From positions 2,712,323 to 2,776,322 of the forward strand of contig JANPWX010000247.1 in assembly GCA_024734555.1 (NCBI GenBank): a stretch of DNA of 64,000 nt. The letters run 5' to 3'. The stretch comes from Trochalopteron elliotii (taxonomy: Eukaryota; Chordata; Aves; Passeriformes; Leiothrichidae). Positions 35,640 to 48,990 of the stretch are shown in pieces. The notes beneath the pieces were generated by a model. The model made no database searches. It was given only the letters and a program-made list of their open reading frames with translations, and was not told the origin of the DNA. The position numbers and the translations under genes were made by a program. Each line of letters opens with the position of its first letter. Position 1 is the stretch's first letter.

Positions 35640-37326
35640 GACACGAAATGCTTTCAAGATCACAGCAGGCTTTCACATTACAGCTCCCAGGGCTTGCTTT
35701 AGTATGTCTAAATGGTCCGTTAGGAACCACAAAACTCCTCCAAAAGTATACCCACTGCCATTCCTGCCTCAGGTTCACCAGGAACATCTTCTCCAGACCA
35801 CAATACACACGGTACCTTGGCAAAGTTCCAGGAATGCTGGATCTTGTGATCCTCAGAGAGTCTGGTAATTTTTGGCTATGTACATATATGATGGGCCAGG
35901 AAAGAACCTGACTTTATTGCATGGAATCTTTTGAAGTATGTTTATATCTTTTAGAGTATTCCAGCTGTAGCCAGAGCTTGCTGGTGTTTATAACTCATGA
36001 TGTCCAAACAGACCAAATATCTGGGTACGTAGCTAAAAGCTCTTTACCTGAAAAGTTTATATTTAAGAAAGCGACCGGTTTAATGGACCGTGTCCTGAAA
36101 AATCCAACTTCAGGTCCTGTGTTGACTTCTAAAGTATTTTCTAAACTGTGCAAAAGATCCTGGTGATTTGTGTCAGCTGTGTTTTGTCAGCGTTCAACTC
36201 TTGCCTAGAGACTTTGGTTCAATAGGTAGGACGTGCAAATGAGTTTTCTTTCTCACTTCAGAACTATTCTCACATTCTACTTCATCTCTCTTGCATTGTG
36301 TGCTCCCCCTTGTAATGTAGAAATAAAGCTTATGTCATTTTTGGCCATGAATTATTTGTATTTATAATTTTAGATCATATACTGACTGTTCTGTAAAATG
36401 CTATTGCTATTACGTGTTTATATTAAACTAGCACAATGGGACTTAAGCTTCAGTTGGGTTCTAGGCACTACAACAGAGATTGATAATAAATATTAATAAT
36501 GAAACAAAAATGTATTTGTTAGAAGATGGGGAAGTTGTAGGTTTGGAGCATATTGTAATCATCATGACAGAATGTTATATCTTACGTACTATTCAACTTC
36601 AGCAGAATAGGTAAAACTATGCTTATAAAAGTGAAGCAGTATAAAATAATAATTTAACCTCAGTCAGTGAGATACTCTTTTAAGTTCATGTTTTATCTGA
36701 CTTCTGAAATTCAGTCTGAGTATTTTTAACAGCATACCCTGACCTATTCTGTCTTCCAAGAAAGAAAGGAATATTTTAGTCAAACTTTAATTCCTTTACT
36801 TTGAAACAATAATAAAGCAGATTTAAACTGATGTCCTCTGGAAGCTGGGAGATTATTGCACTGTGATCCCCTTGTTCTAGCTGTCTTATTTGTATAGACT
36901 AAGCTGTAACCAGAAAGCACACTATATTTTATGTAGAAATTTCAGTTTTCAACTTCGCTACGAGAGTGACACGAGAAAGACACAAGTCAATGCACATTCA
37001 TGTTATACTAAATACTAAGTATACATGACCTAGACATGCAGTAGATTGTATGAACTGCTGTTTCTGTCCTACAGGTTCTCTCTCTGAAAAGGATGACTAC
37101 TGGAGCATTGTAAAGTAAAATTTGTGCCATAGACTTTTACATTTCAATAAATGTACATAAATAATATTCATACATTTTCAATAGGCTCACAGATGTCCTT
37201 TGAAGGAAATAGGTCAGATTACAAAATAAACTCTGTAGCTTCTTCTTTATTAAGAACTGTCTCAGAAGACTGCCTTTCTGAGCTCAAATTTTTCTCTTTC
37301 ATGTTCAAATCATTCAAACTTGCACC

Positions 37327-37341
37327 TTTTTTTTTTTTTTT
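37327..37341. repeat. T15 homopolymer
   Basis: Fifteen T in a row; not linked to a recognisable element. Confidence 0.95.
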
Positions 37342-37542
37342 GTTAGTTCTCTAATGAAATTTTGGCAAAAAAATTTACAGCTCAGTGAAATCGTGACCCT
37401 GTGGGCCATCCTCACTACTCTCCAGTGAAAAAGGAATTCCTGATGTCCAAGCATAGGGATAAAACAGTAACATAATAATATCTGTCTATCTTTTCCCTCT
37501 AAAATATTATACCTATTCCACTCTAAATAGGGTATTCTTATT

Positions 37543-37591
37543 AATATCCTGTAATGTTCATGATCTTATCCAATATCCTGTATTGTTCATG
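37543..37591 (+). repeat. Short tandem duplication, 29-bp period
   Basis: AATATCCTGTAATGTTCATG (37543-37562) recurs with one change at 37572-37591. The spacer is nine bases, giving a 29-bp period. It looks like a replication-slippage duplication. Confidence 0.85.
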
Positions 37592-40500
37592 TCTTGATTT
37601 GGTTTCATTTTAGGAATATTTGAGCATTGTATTGATCACAATACTTGAATAAGAGGAGAGATAAACCTTCCTTTCAAAATTCCTGTCTCCAGTTTACCAG
37701 TGAGAGGGGCATGAAAGTTTGTTTTATTGTTTTCTCTCTAATATTTAAACTGGACTTCTCCCATTTTTCTTCTTATTAATGCACATTGCCTTTCATTGAT
37801 GGAGTATAGATTTTATATTATAAACTTAGAAGTCAGTCCAATTGCCTTTGCTAAGGGGTCAAGAAAGATTTCTTCACTCTCAGGTAAAAACAGCATGATG
37901 GATTTGCTTAGCTTCCTCAAAGTCAAGACAAAAAAGGGTATACACTTCTTGGAGAGAATTCAGGAATTTCTATTAGTCATCTGTAAGAATATTGCGCCCA
38001 GTGTAGATAAAGATCAAATAACCAATTTTACTAAGTAAGGAAATCCTGGAATTTCATCAGTGGACCTTGAAAAAAGAATAGAGACGAATCAGTCTTCACA
38101 AACTAATATCTTCATTTGAGTTTCTTTCACCCAGTGCACAGCTGTGTAAGATTCTAGGATAAGGAAGACTAATTAGAATAGCTTTTGGAGCAGCTTGAAG
38201 AAAATGCTATCTCTATAATGTATTATACAATGTAAGTCTTGCAAGTTGACCATTTTAAGGACTGGAAAATTAAGTCAATACACTGAATCCTGCTTTTTAA
38301 ATTGTTCCTGGTATTTCAATTACCTGTATATTCAATTACTTATTGAATTTTCTTTTGATCAATCAACTTTGACTAGGGTGTATCTGCCACCATTGTACCG
38401 GCTCTAAGCATTTTTAGTCTATACTGGTGGGGTGCATGTTTGCTTTTTTTAAAGGGTCCTCAGTTTCAAAAGGATTCAATGTAACTGTTGTAGTGTTTCA
38501 GAGAAACTGCAAGAAAAATTGTCAGACTTGGATTCTGAAATCTTTTGAATCAGCAAAGTGAAATGGAAATCAAGGCCAGTAGCTCAGCCAGTAGAGGGAA
38601 CTCTTACACAGTAAAAAGTCAGGCAGGAATATAAGGTAGTAAGTACCTTAGACATGTGAATATGCATGAACGTGTACATTGCAAAAATCCAGCAGTAGTT
38701 TTTGGCCTCTTTGTACATAGCACATTGAGTTTTGTATTTTTATCCAACTGAAATTTCTTGCAGTGAAAGTATAACTATGCTAAATACAAGACCGGAATAT
38801 TTCAAAAGTAATTTTGCAAAACTTAATGAATGTTTGGGGGGAATATGGAACACGTATTCTGATTACTGTCTTTATTAAATCCTGTATTTTGTCTTTGAGA
38901 GTGGCAAAACAACTTTATCATTTCCTGATAGAGAAATTTCTTCAGTTAGAGAATTTTTTCACTGAATACAATTGTTTCCCTTAGAAACTTTCCATGCTGT
39001 AACTGTGTGACTTAATTCAAGTGTTTTGCTCCCTATGCATGAAACAAATATTGCTGACTAAAGCAACTATCCTCATATTGGCCTCATGGGCTGGATTTAC
39101 AGCAGTGTTTAGCATCTCCCTCACAAAAAGAGACATCTAGATTTCTGTAAGTGGGTTTAGGTATTAGGTATTTCAAAAAATACTTCCAACAAACACTAAA
39201 TATTTGTCCCCATGTCCCTGCTGTGTCTAGATCCACAGTTTGATCACAGCTATCAACTCTATTTATAACTCCAACAATTCATTTTCTGAGCCTTTGCTAA
39301 TCAACTGAGTGATGACTGTTTTTCTTTGTCTAATCAACCCAGATACTGCTTCAGGACTCATTCATTGAGAGTCTGCAAGAACACTTAGTTTTCATTGAAT
39401 AAAATACCTTTTTCTGTTTCTATTTGATATTGATGTCAGCCTTTTATGAAAGGCAGCTAGTAATGGATGAGCCCTTACGATCAGGCATATTCCCATCTGT
39501 ATTCCTGCAACCCACTCCTGTCTGGCAAACCAAATGCAGTGTTTACTTTTTCTTTCTCACAGCACTTCATAAGATTTCTTGCTGTTATGAGCATTGCATC
39601 ATAGCTGACCTCAAGAAGATTATTCTCATTCTTTTCGTGGCCCTAACCAAGTATTTGTGTTAAGTTTTACCTCTCGTATTTCCTTTCTCCCTAGTTTTGG
39701 AAAGTTCTGTGCATTTTGTGAGTGGTAGTCATGACTTTTTTGCTGATGATTATGAATGTATGTCAAAGTGTTTTTGAGTCTTTTGTGGTGTCTTTCTTCC
39801 ATCTATGGCAGCAGAACAAGAGTGGAACACAGTAAACTGGATTATATTTTCTCAATGCCGTAAATTCAGGGTAACATCTCTAAGGACATATATTCATCCA
39901 GTGTTCAGTGAGCATATATTTTTTCTTAGCATTTCCTAATTTCCTAAAGAAAGGCAGTATATTCCCATACCAGGGGGTTGTGATGGATGTTTTGACATGT
40001 AAATAAGTGATTTTTTTTAATCCCGCTCATGTCACTCAATCACTAAGGCTGCTAATTATCTTTTTCAATGTTTCCATGGAGTTCAAAAAGCTCTTTTCAT
40101 CAAAGGAAGCTGAAAACCCAGTATTTAGGTCTGTCCTTACTCACAATGCATTTTGTGATTTTAGAAGCTATTCTGTATGGAACCCTCCCTGTTTCTCATT
40201 TTCGCACCTGGAACATTTTGTTACATATTCCCCAACTTTATTTGTTAACACCTCAGACTTTTTGGTCCCATAGAGGCCAAGGTACCATGAATGACTTTGG
40301 ATCTGCTGCTCGTAATATCAACAGAAACATCCCAACCCAGGCAGAATTGTGACCCCATCTGCTCAGTGCTGCATCCACACTAGTCACCTCTCCCAAACAG
40401 GTAGTGCCCGTTAGCCTACTCAAAGTTGCTCTGTAATTTCCGAACTCGAGCTAGGCATCATTTAGGATTACCATACGGACATGCCAGAACTGATATCTGC

Positions 40501-41213
40501 TAGTCCAGACACCTATGTTGACACATACATCATTCTATTGTCAGTGAAAAGTACCTTTAAACCAAAACTTGAATAAATTGTAGCAGACATCATCACATGA
40601 AATTCTGCATTGAGGAAGAGAGTGGCTAAAAAATGGCTGAATGTAATGTTTGTCCATTAATGATGAAGATCCACTCTTTTCACTTATATATAAAGAGCCA
40701 AAAAACAAATATCACTGAAGGCAGTTTGGCAAAGTAAGTTCTATCCTTCATGTGACAGGGTTCTTTGTGGTCCTCACAGTGAATCTTTGGAAGCTGGTTA
40801 AAGGGAAATGAAAGGAAAATTATATCAAAAGTAGCACAGTGGGAAAGAGCCGGGAAATAATGGAAATCACACTGCATTCCCCCAGCAGCCCCCCTCCAGT
40901 GTATCAGATCAAAGTCTTTCTATTTTAGAACCAAAGCTTCTTTATATTAAATACCAAGAAAGTATGTTTAGATAACATTAAGAGACTGACTTAAACCATA
41001 AAAGTCAGGAAATTCAGAATTAAGGCTGACACTCAGTTCTTAAATCACAGAGCAGAGAAAGGCAGGGGTGGGGATAGGAAGGTGAACTCAGTCACAGAAG
41101 CATAAGGTGAGGAGGGAAAGTGAGACCGATCTCGAGATCTTTCTACCTGTGTCACTGCAAAACTAAAGATGGAGTTTTTAGGGGATTATTAATGGCCACT
41201 ATGCCACTACTTT

Positions 41214-41232
41214 CCCCCCCCCTTTTTTTTTT
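41214..41232. repeat. C9T10 double homopolymer
   Basis: Nine C followed directly by ten T, making a pure pyrimidine tract preceded by TTTC. Confidence 0.9.
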
Positions 41233-43653
41233 CCTGACAGATTGGCCAAGTAAACAAATAAAATATATTTGGTCATTTCAGATCAGCTATGCTTTCTGTA
41301 GCTATCCTACCCAGCCAGGAAAAGAAAAGGTGGTATGATTAGTTTAATTTTGTTTTCTTTTTCTTCTGAGATTCATGCTGCTCCTGGCCCCACTGGAGTT
41401 AAATTATAACCACCCTGTTCTGAAAGCTAGCTTTATGCCTTTTTTTATTATTTAATTGAAACCCCTGTTATCCTTATAGATTTTCGTATGCAACTTCAAT
41501 AGGATATGGTTTTTCCTCTTCTTGTTTTTTTAATAGATTGTTTTTTTAAAAGCTGAATATTTATACGCAGAATGTAACTAAAGTGATTCTTCTATATAGA
41601 CACATACAGACTGTATAAACACAGTATGCATGGCTGGGATTATTCACAATAAACCAAAATAAAATAATATAAATGGTACAGTGTTTATTCTGTATGAGCA
41701 AAAAAAAAATATTTTACATCATCAAGAACAAAATCGATTTTAATTTTAAATATACATTAATGTGTGCTTGATAAGAAACACTTAACCTATGTGTAGGACT
41801 AAAAGTGACAATTCTGAAAATTTTGTTGTTTGAACTTATTTGCCTTGTGGTTTAGTTTCTATTCAAGAGTTTCAGATAATTACTCCTGGTGTGCTAGTGT
41901 TGTTTGCTGGGTGTCAGAAACCACAATTCCTCTTCTATTTATTAAAATTAAAAAGAATATAGATAGTAATAAATTTAAATATTAAAACACATAAGTGCTT
42001 TTTCAATATAAATATGCTTATTATATATAAACTTAAAAATAAAAAATAGCAATATATCTTCCTATTGGTTAAAATTACATTAAAAATACTGAAACATAAA
42101 ATGAAAAAAAAATTGAAAACTACATATCTTATTTTTCCATTTAGTCTTCATAATCATAAAGAAGCATTAAATAAAATGTGATGGGACACACCATTCATTG
42201 CATTCTGTTTTGGTTTGCTGGAATAGGAGCTGAGTGTTGCTAGGTAATCTCACAGAGAAACTTGGCTCCTATAAGTGTTGTCATATTCAGAAAGAGGAAG
42301 TACTGAATAATCCCAGAATTGTTCATCTATATTTTGAAATGAAATGTTCAATGCTGTATTTGATCTTCACATTGTTCACAATGAATTAGCACTGGGATTG
42401 TTTTGGAAAGAAGTTAATGCATCTGGACACTAATCAGAAAAAAACTATAATCATGAGCAAGTAGGAAAAGCACAAATATATCTGTACAGGAACCTTGATT
42501 TAAGAGGAAATATATCTAAGCAAGGCAGCAATACAGAACACATGAGCAGAGCATGACTGTGTGGAAAGGATGATATTTGAATAGTACATCAATAACTGAG
42601 GTAGATACATAAACATTTTCACTTTTTCATTTCAGAGAAAGAAATTGATATTGACAATATTTTGCAAACTGTATTACTTTTATGCTTTCCTGTTGATTTT
42701 CTCATCAGATTTATAATGCTATCATTTAAATTAAAAAGAATAACTAGGTTGCATTTCTCATTTAAAGCATGAACAAATCATAACATTATTCTTATTTCCA
42801 TTTAAACATGTAAAAGTGAAATGTGTCTTCAATTTCTAAAACTCCACTTGATTCTTGTTTTGATTTTTTTTTCTGCTCAATTAAAGAATTATAACTTTCC
42901 TTTTGTATGGAATACAGATTTCACTTTCAGTGTGTAGCAGTGAAACAAAAATAGATGAGAAGCTTCTGGCTAGTTGTGCATGGAAAAACTGAAATTTTAC
43001 TTCACACAAAAATGTAGCCAATATACCATTGTTTCTTATCAATTTTTTTGTTCAGTTTCCATTCCATCCAATAAAAATATTCTGTGTATAAATATTTGAT
43101 TATATAATGCAATTTACAGGTCTGGTAGTCTTTATAAGTTTCAGTTCCTATAAAGTTGTAAGTACAAAAATATTTGAAAGACATCTTTTTTTTACTGGAG
43201 ACCATCAATAAATAGGCTTATGTGTTTATATGATATTGCACAAGTAGTACAAACACCAGCTTTAAATCTACTGAATATTAGGAAAGCTTTTGTGCAGTTA
43301 CATAAAAATTAACTGTATTTTCAGAATTGTTTTTTCAATTTCTGTCCACGTGCTTTTTTACATTGGAGAGTATTAAAGTATTTGGTAAAATTAATTAAGC
43401 TACATGATATACATGTTACATATTTCACATAAGTATCTCCTTTGCAAGGATATATACTTAAGTGTAAAGAAATAATAAGTGCAGTGATACGATATAAGGA
43501 AATGTCATATAGGCTTGTATGAAGACAGAGCTATATAAGCTGGTTAGGATGCCAAAATCGGATACTATCTGTAAGACCAATCTATTTTAGCAGTGTGGCT
43601 GCTGACCTGGGTTTTTTGGGGGAATTTTTTTGGTGTTTTTTGGTATTTGGATT

Positions 43654-43699
43654 TATATATATACATATACATATATACATATACATATATATATATATT
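43654..43699. repeat. (TA/CA)n dinucleotide repeat
   Basis: Alternating TATA and TACATA units over 46 bases; imperfect. It produces Tyr/Ile-rich spurious frames on both strands. Confidence 0.9.
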
Positions 43700-45708
43700 T
43701 GCTACAGTTTTAAATGGGCTAGGTCTGATACAGTTCTGCAGTGTGCCAGGTAGACAACACATAAGTGACATTTTGGAGTCAGGGCACATTTCAACTTCTG
43801 TTTCTTTTGGACAGAAGTAATGACATGTAGACAGAAGCAGATGTGCAGCAGTAGATAGGCATATACAAAACTGAACATATTAGCACTGGAACGATACTGG
43901 CTTCTTCAAATGATATCTGACAGCCATTGTTTAATGCTCTCATAGTAAACTTGGATGCTGCAGAGGAGGTAAATACACAAATCACACAAATCAAAGACAT
44001 TTTTAGCATAACCTGAAAACTCTATTTATACTGGTGTATTCTGACTAAAAGTTAAATCTAGTCTTACTTAAAAAAAAAAGTCATTAAAGTGACCATAAGG
44101 TTATATTTCATATCTTTCACTTAGAAGTGTATAGATTTTATTTAAATTCTGGTGCCTGTCCAGATGCTGCTGTTACCATTTTGGAATCTGTAGCTTAAAG
44201 TTTTCCAGAGTAATATTTTTGTCCTTGTTTAAATAGGTCAAAGATATCCATCCTAAATATGAGAAATCTTGATGCTTAATTCCAGTTTCAGATAATTCAT
44301 AATGCAAAAACGAAAAGTTCTTAAGATAAAGATTATTGTGGAAATGCTGAAAAACTTTTATCTGATGCTGAAAAGAAGGATTCTGCAATCAGAATTAGGT
44401 TAACTATGCTTTATCCTTTCTTATGATTGGTTTCCTTGAGTTAAGACAATAAAGCAAAGCTACCAACATACATGCAATTGATCTTCAGTGCTTTAATGTA
44501 ATTAGCTCTTAATTCTCCCACTAGGTCATCTGGATTTGTTTTTAGAGTGATTCAAAGAGATGCTTTTATTATTACTGTATACACTTTAATGCATGCTCCA
44601 TAGGATGTCAGCAGTGAACACCTACAAGTTCTCCCCTCTGTTTTTCTCTGTGTCTTGATTCAATTTCCATGTTTCTAACAACCAAGCATTCAGTCTCAAT
44701 CGACCTCAAAAGCAGGTCAATCACTGCTCTACTATAGTTTCCACACATCCTGGACCTGGCCTTTGGCTGATTCATATGAAGCATACGTTTTTTTGTTTCT
44801 TTTTCAGTGTCTTGGTATATAAAATCAACAATATCTTCCTGATAAATACTCTGTCTTATGTCTTTGTAACGGGTTTGATCCCATGTGCCTCAGCAACACC
44901 CTTCTTCACACAAGCTTCTATTAGAAATGAAGAATCAAGGGACCTAGTGAGAACATTACTAAACAAATCGGTTTTGACTGAAAAAACCTGTCCAATATTT
45001 GGTAACATCACATATAGTGTATATAATGTAGTTCAGCATCACAGCAGTCAACACATAGTCAGCCTCCGATTTTTAGCTGGGTTTTGTTGTCTGCTTATGG
45101 ACCCTGCAAATTAAAAATACATCCTAATATCAAACGAGTTGTGTTTCCCCTGGACTTTAGAGTTTTGAGGACTTGCAAGTGTACCTCTTGTATGCAAATG
45201 TTGCCTATTAATAGAGTAAGAAAAGACATTGCTGTTTTTTGGACTAGTACAAGACTAAGATATACTAGCGCATGCTTTCACTGAAAAACAAAGAGGATAA
45301 AAACACCAATAAAATCAAAATAGAAGATTTTAGAGAAAAATTGTCTCGACTATTTAATCAGATCAAAAGAGGGCTACAATAATACGGTAATCATACACCT
45401 TTATTAAACCTCTTCCTCCTGTGAATATCAGAAGAGGGCAGCTAAAATACATCAAGTGACAAAGCAGCCAAGTTATGAATCTAGAGTTGAAAGTAGGAGG
45501 TTCTGGGGGACAAGATGTGCTCCTTATGCACAAAGCAGAGCTTTCTTGAAATCACACACTACACAATGTTGCTCTTCCAATGTCCCACCTGATGAAATGT
45601 CATGCAACCATGCAGCTTCCCAAAGCCATATTTCAGAGAAGTTCATAAACTGGCACTACTTTTCATGAAAACAAATTCTTTTTGACAGGGTATTTTTTTC
45701 ACAAAAAA

Positions 45709-45736
45709 CCAACCAACCAACCAACCAACCAACCAA
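45709..45736. repeat. (CCAA)7 microsatellite
   Basis: Seven uninterrupted CCAA units after an A6 run. Confidence 0.95.
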
Positions 45737-45792
45737 ATCAATTGTGGCTTTTCCCTGCAATTTCCTGATGAAATCTACCCATAGATAGACTG

Positions 45793-45808
45793 AAAAAAAA
45801 AAAAAAAA
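45793..45808 (+). repeat. A16 homopolymer
   Basis: Sixteen A in a row, about 55 bases downstream of the (CCAA)7 repeat. Confidence 0.95.
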
Positions 45809-48800
45809 TCTGTCTCCTATTAATAACAAAGCAATGAGTTTTAGCTCCCTTTTATTTCCATGGTGTGATTTTCAAATATAAATGATTCTCTAAATTTCCC
45901 AAAGACATAAGAATTATCGTGAATCCATCCTGTGCCTTCTCATATATCCAGCAGGGACCAAGACCACATCATTCAGCAGAACACCACAAATGTTAGCTGT
46001 TAGTTATGACTACATCTAGCCATATTCTACAACGTTCATTGAGGTTAATTCTGATAGCTGAATACCATAAAAATCTGCACTAGCATCCAATCCAATCCAA
46101 TAACAATCATGTCTTTTGTAGTTTCCTGGGAAGATGTGACAAAAAAACCCTCTCATTTTGAGTGAAAAAGGTTTCTTTTTGAGGTTTTGAATTTCACTCT
46201 TTTTAATTTTAGTGTGCCCTGTATCACAAGCTATTGACTTCAGCAGCACCTGGAACAGCCCTGTAAATTATATGCCTACTTCTTTTGCTTATAGTATATA
46301 TAGTAAACTTGGGATTTACTTGAAGTTATAGTAAGAGAACTACAGAAGTTTGCGTGCCTTTTTTCAAAAAAAGTCTTTCCCATTTTGAAGGTAACAATAA
46401 TTATTCTCAAAAAGTCTATGTTGGCACATATCACCTCATGTCACAAGAAAACATCATTCGTTTGACCAGCTTGGTGTAGAACCCCAGGAAAAACCCATAT
46501 GATACTGCAAAACTAGGAGTCAATGGTTCAGAGAATGAAACCTAAATCACCTGAACTAATTCAAGTTTTATGCTTTTAGCTGTGATGCTGCACTAGACCA
46601 AAATGCTATCAGCCCCCATAGAAATCACATTATCATGTGTGAATTCTTAATAGGAACCATTGTCATGCAAGTTCAGAACCACTTCGAAGAGATCTGGTTT
46701 AGTAATGAGCCCTCTGGTAGTTACAGTAACAAATAAAGAGGTCACATACTGAACACTAGAATAACTACAGCAAATTAATCTACTAAAAGAGACATTTTAC
46801 AAAAGGTGTTATTAAGAGGTAAAATGAAGAAAAAAAGTAAAATAGAAGTGTAAGAAAAGATTGTAAAACTACACTGGGAACATAAAAAACAGAGCCAATA
46901 TTATACAAATGGTGTAAGGGGTGATTTTCATTCATTTCAGAGCATTTCCAATTAAAATTCTACTGTAAAGAAAATCCTGTGCATTAATTAGTTCTTCTAA
47001 AAGAAAGGATTAATTCTAACCCTTTAATTATTGGAGATTATCTTTTTCAAGTCAGAACATCCACCTTGTTCACATCAAATTACTCTTCTGAAGATTTTTT
47101 AAAAGGAAAGAAATTTTGCAATAGGCACAAGTTCTGTTGAAAACCATCAAATGAAGGAATTTACAAATTCAATTTTCTTTGCAATGACTTGAAATATGCT
47201 ATATCAGATTATCTTTATTATTATCTACCATAACATGCACTGTAAACAGCCTGTATTTATACTCATGGCTCCTGCAAAATTGCTGTGCTGTTGTGTTGGC
47301 ACTTAGAAATATCAGTTTTCAAGCATTTCTATAGTGTTAGTATATAGAATGTCATGCAGGAGATGAAATCTGTGTTTTAGATCAATACCACAGGAGGTTA
47401 ATAAAGTTTTTCAGTAAGTCTTTGCTCTTCAGTTTTCAGAAGCCACCCTTGCAATACTGTGAACTTGCCTCAGTGTGAAATGTAGGAAATGAAACTGAAA
47501 TGGTGGAAAACTCTGAGTTGTACGCTTAATTATTTTATCTGGTATAGTTTCAGCATTACATTTATGTCTTCCAGTTCCCTGTCATACAGCAACTCTTAAG
47601 TCAGATGTTAAGTTTAAAAATAAAAAGAAAAAAATTGGAAATACTGTTACAAGCATGTGTGCTCTCTGGGAAAAAATAATTTGCATAAATTCACTTGAAC
47701 AGTAAAATACCACATCATGCCTTGAAATTAATTAGAAAGATGATAAGCTGCCTAATTGCTAGACACAGGTTCTATATTTTAGCAGATTTTCACAAATCAG
47801 TGAAAGAGCTAGCAGAGAGCAAGCAAACACATGCATCAGCAAATCAGGCTTTGTAAAAACCTATAAGGATGAACATTAACATTGGGAAGGTAGATAATGC
47901 TGAGGATGATCAGACACCCCTTCCAGACAGGAAACAGAGGTTTCTTGTCAAAAAATAATTGTCACTGTTCGATTCTAAAATTACTGCATCAATAGAAGAT
48001 TTAGTGATATAATAGTCCTAAAAGGATGGCAAGGGTCAGATATTTGAAATTTAGGATGGAAGATATTATCCCTCTATTATGAAGAGGAATAGTGATTTGT
48101 GCTAACAAGTGGAGTGGCTTTTTTACTGTGTAGGGGTTTTTCCTTCTTTCTTTTTTTTCCTTCTTTACTATAATCTTTTAGATTTTGGAGTACCTAAATT
48201 AATCTGATCATCTAATTAATCTAATCTCTATGCGATAATGGCCACAGCTTCTTTTTCAAGCTGAAGAAATGCTTAAATAGACTTTGGATTTCGTGCCATT
48301 ACAATTCCTGTTACATTACATTTAAATGAGGTAATGAATAAGTCAACAAATAAACTTAGCCCATCCCTCTACGTGTGCCTTACTTCAGGATACATCCCAC
48401 TGATTTTATTTTAATTCCTCGTGGGACTGTAGTAGTCCAGTCTGAATATGCATCAGTTAGGAAGATAAAATCCTGGTTCCCTGAACCCTCCTTACATATG
48501 TTATATATTCATTACATAATCCTTCTTGTGTCTTCTTTCAGTCACAGTATATTTTCTGTGCTCACAGGCAAACGCTAAACTCTGATCAGTCCCACTGGAA
48601 TGCAGAAGTATCTTGGGTAAACTAGTCTCCTTTTCTTTGCCTTCTGAAAATTAAAACAGCAAAGTATGCGTGAAAGCTGCTTAATCCAAGGATCAAATGG
48701 CAGGTCCTGCATTTAAATAATGCCTTGTTGCTTCATCTTTCTTTCTTATTTCTGCATCCTTTCCTAGCAGACATTAATCTCCCCCTCTTTAATATAGAAT

Positions 48801-48819
48801 ACTGCAGGAAGGAAGGAAG

Positions 48820-48990
48820 GGGCACCAATTAAGCCTCTGTTATCTCAGTAAAGACAGGCAATTGCTTCACTAATTGAATTAAAGATTGTGGAGGGCAGCC
48901 ATTTGCCTTTAATCCAAATTTGTTTCTGTAATTAATAAAACATGTCTCTGATGCTGAAAAGTTACAATCATAAACTTGACTAATATTTGA
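48820..48990. promoter_or_regulatory. Candidate regulatory element with homeodomain P3 and OTX-type sites (hypothesis)
   Basis: TAATTGAATTA (48871-48881) is a perfect match to the paired-class homeodomain dimer P3 site TAATYNRATTA. A K50-type (OTX/CRX-like) TAATCC lies at 48910-48915, and SOX-like ATTGTG and further TAATT cores are nearby. The patch is free of repeats and of simple sequence. Known biology: PAX6/VSX/PRRX-type dimers bind P3 sites in neural and eye enhancers. Inference: this may be a conserved enhancer. AT-rich DNA yields TAAT cores often, so confidence is low. Confidence 0.2.

Noticed and set aside
41125..41140. 12-base palindrome GATCTCGAGATC
   Set aside because: Short, single, and without flanking support; below what stands out from chance in 64 kb.
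44860..44900. GGGTTTGATCCC, resembling a tRNA B box
   Set aside because: No A box at tRNA spacing and no cloverleaf pairing around it.
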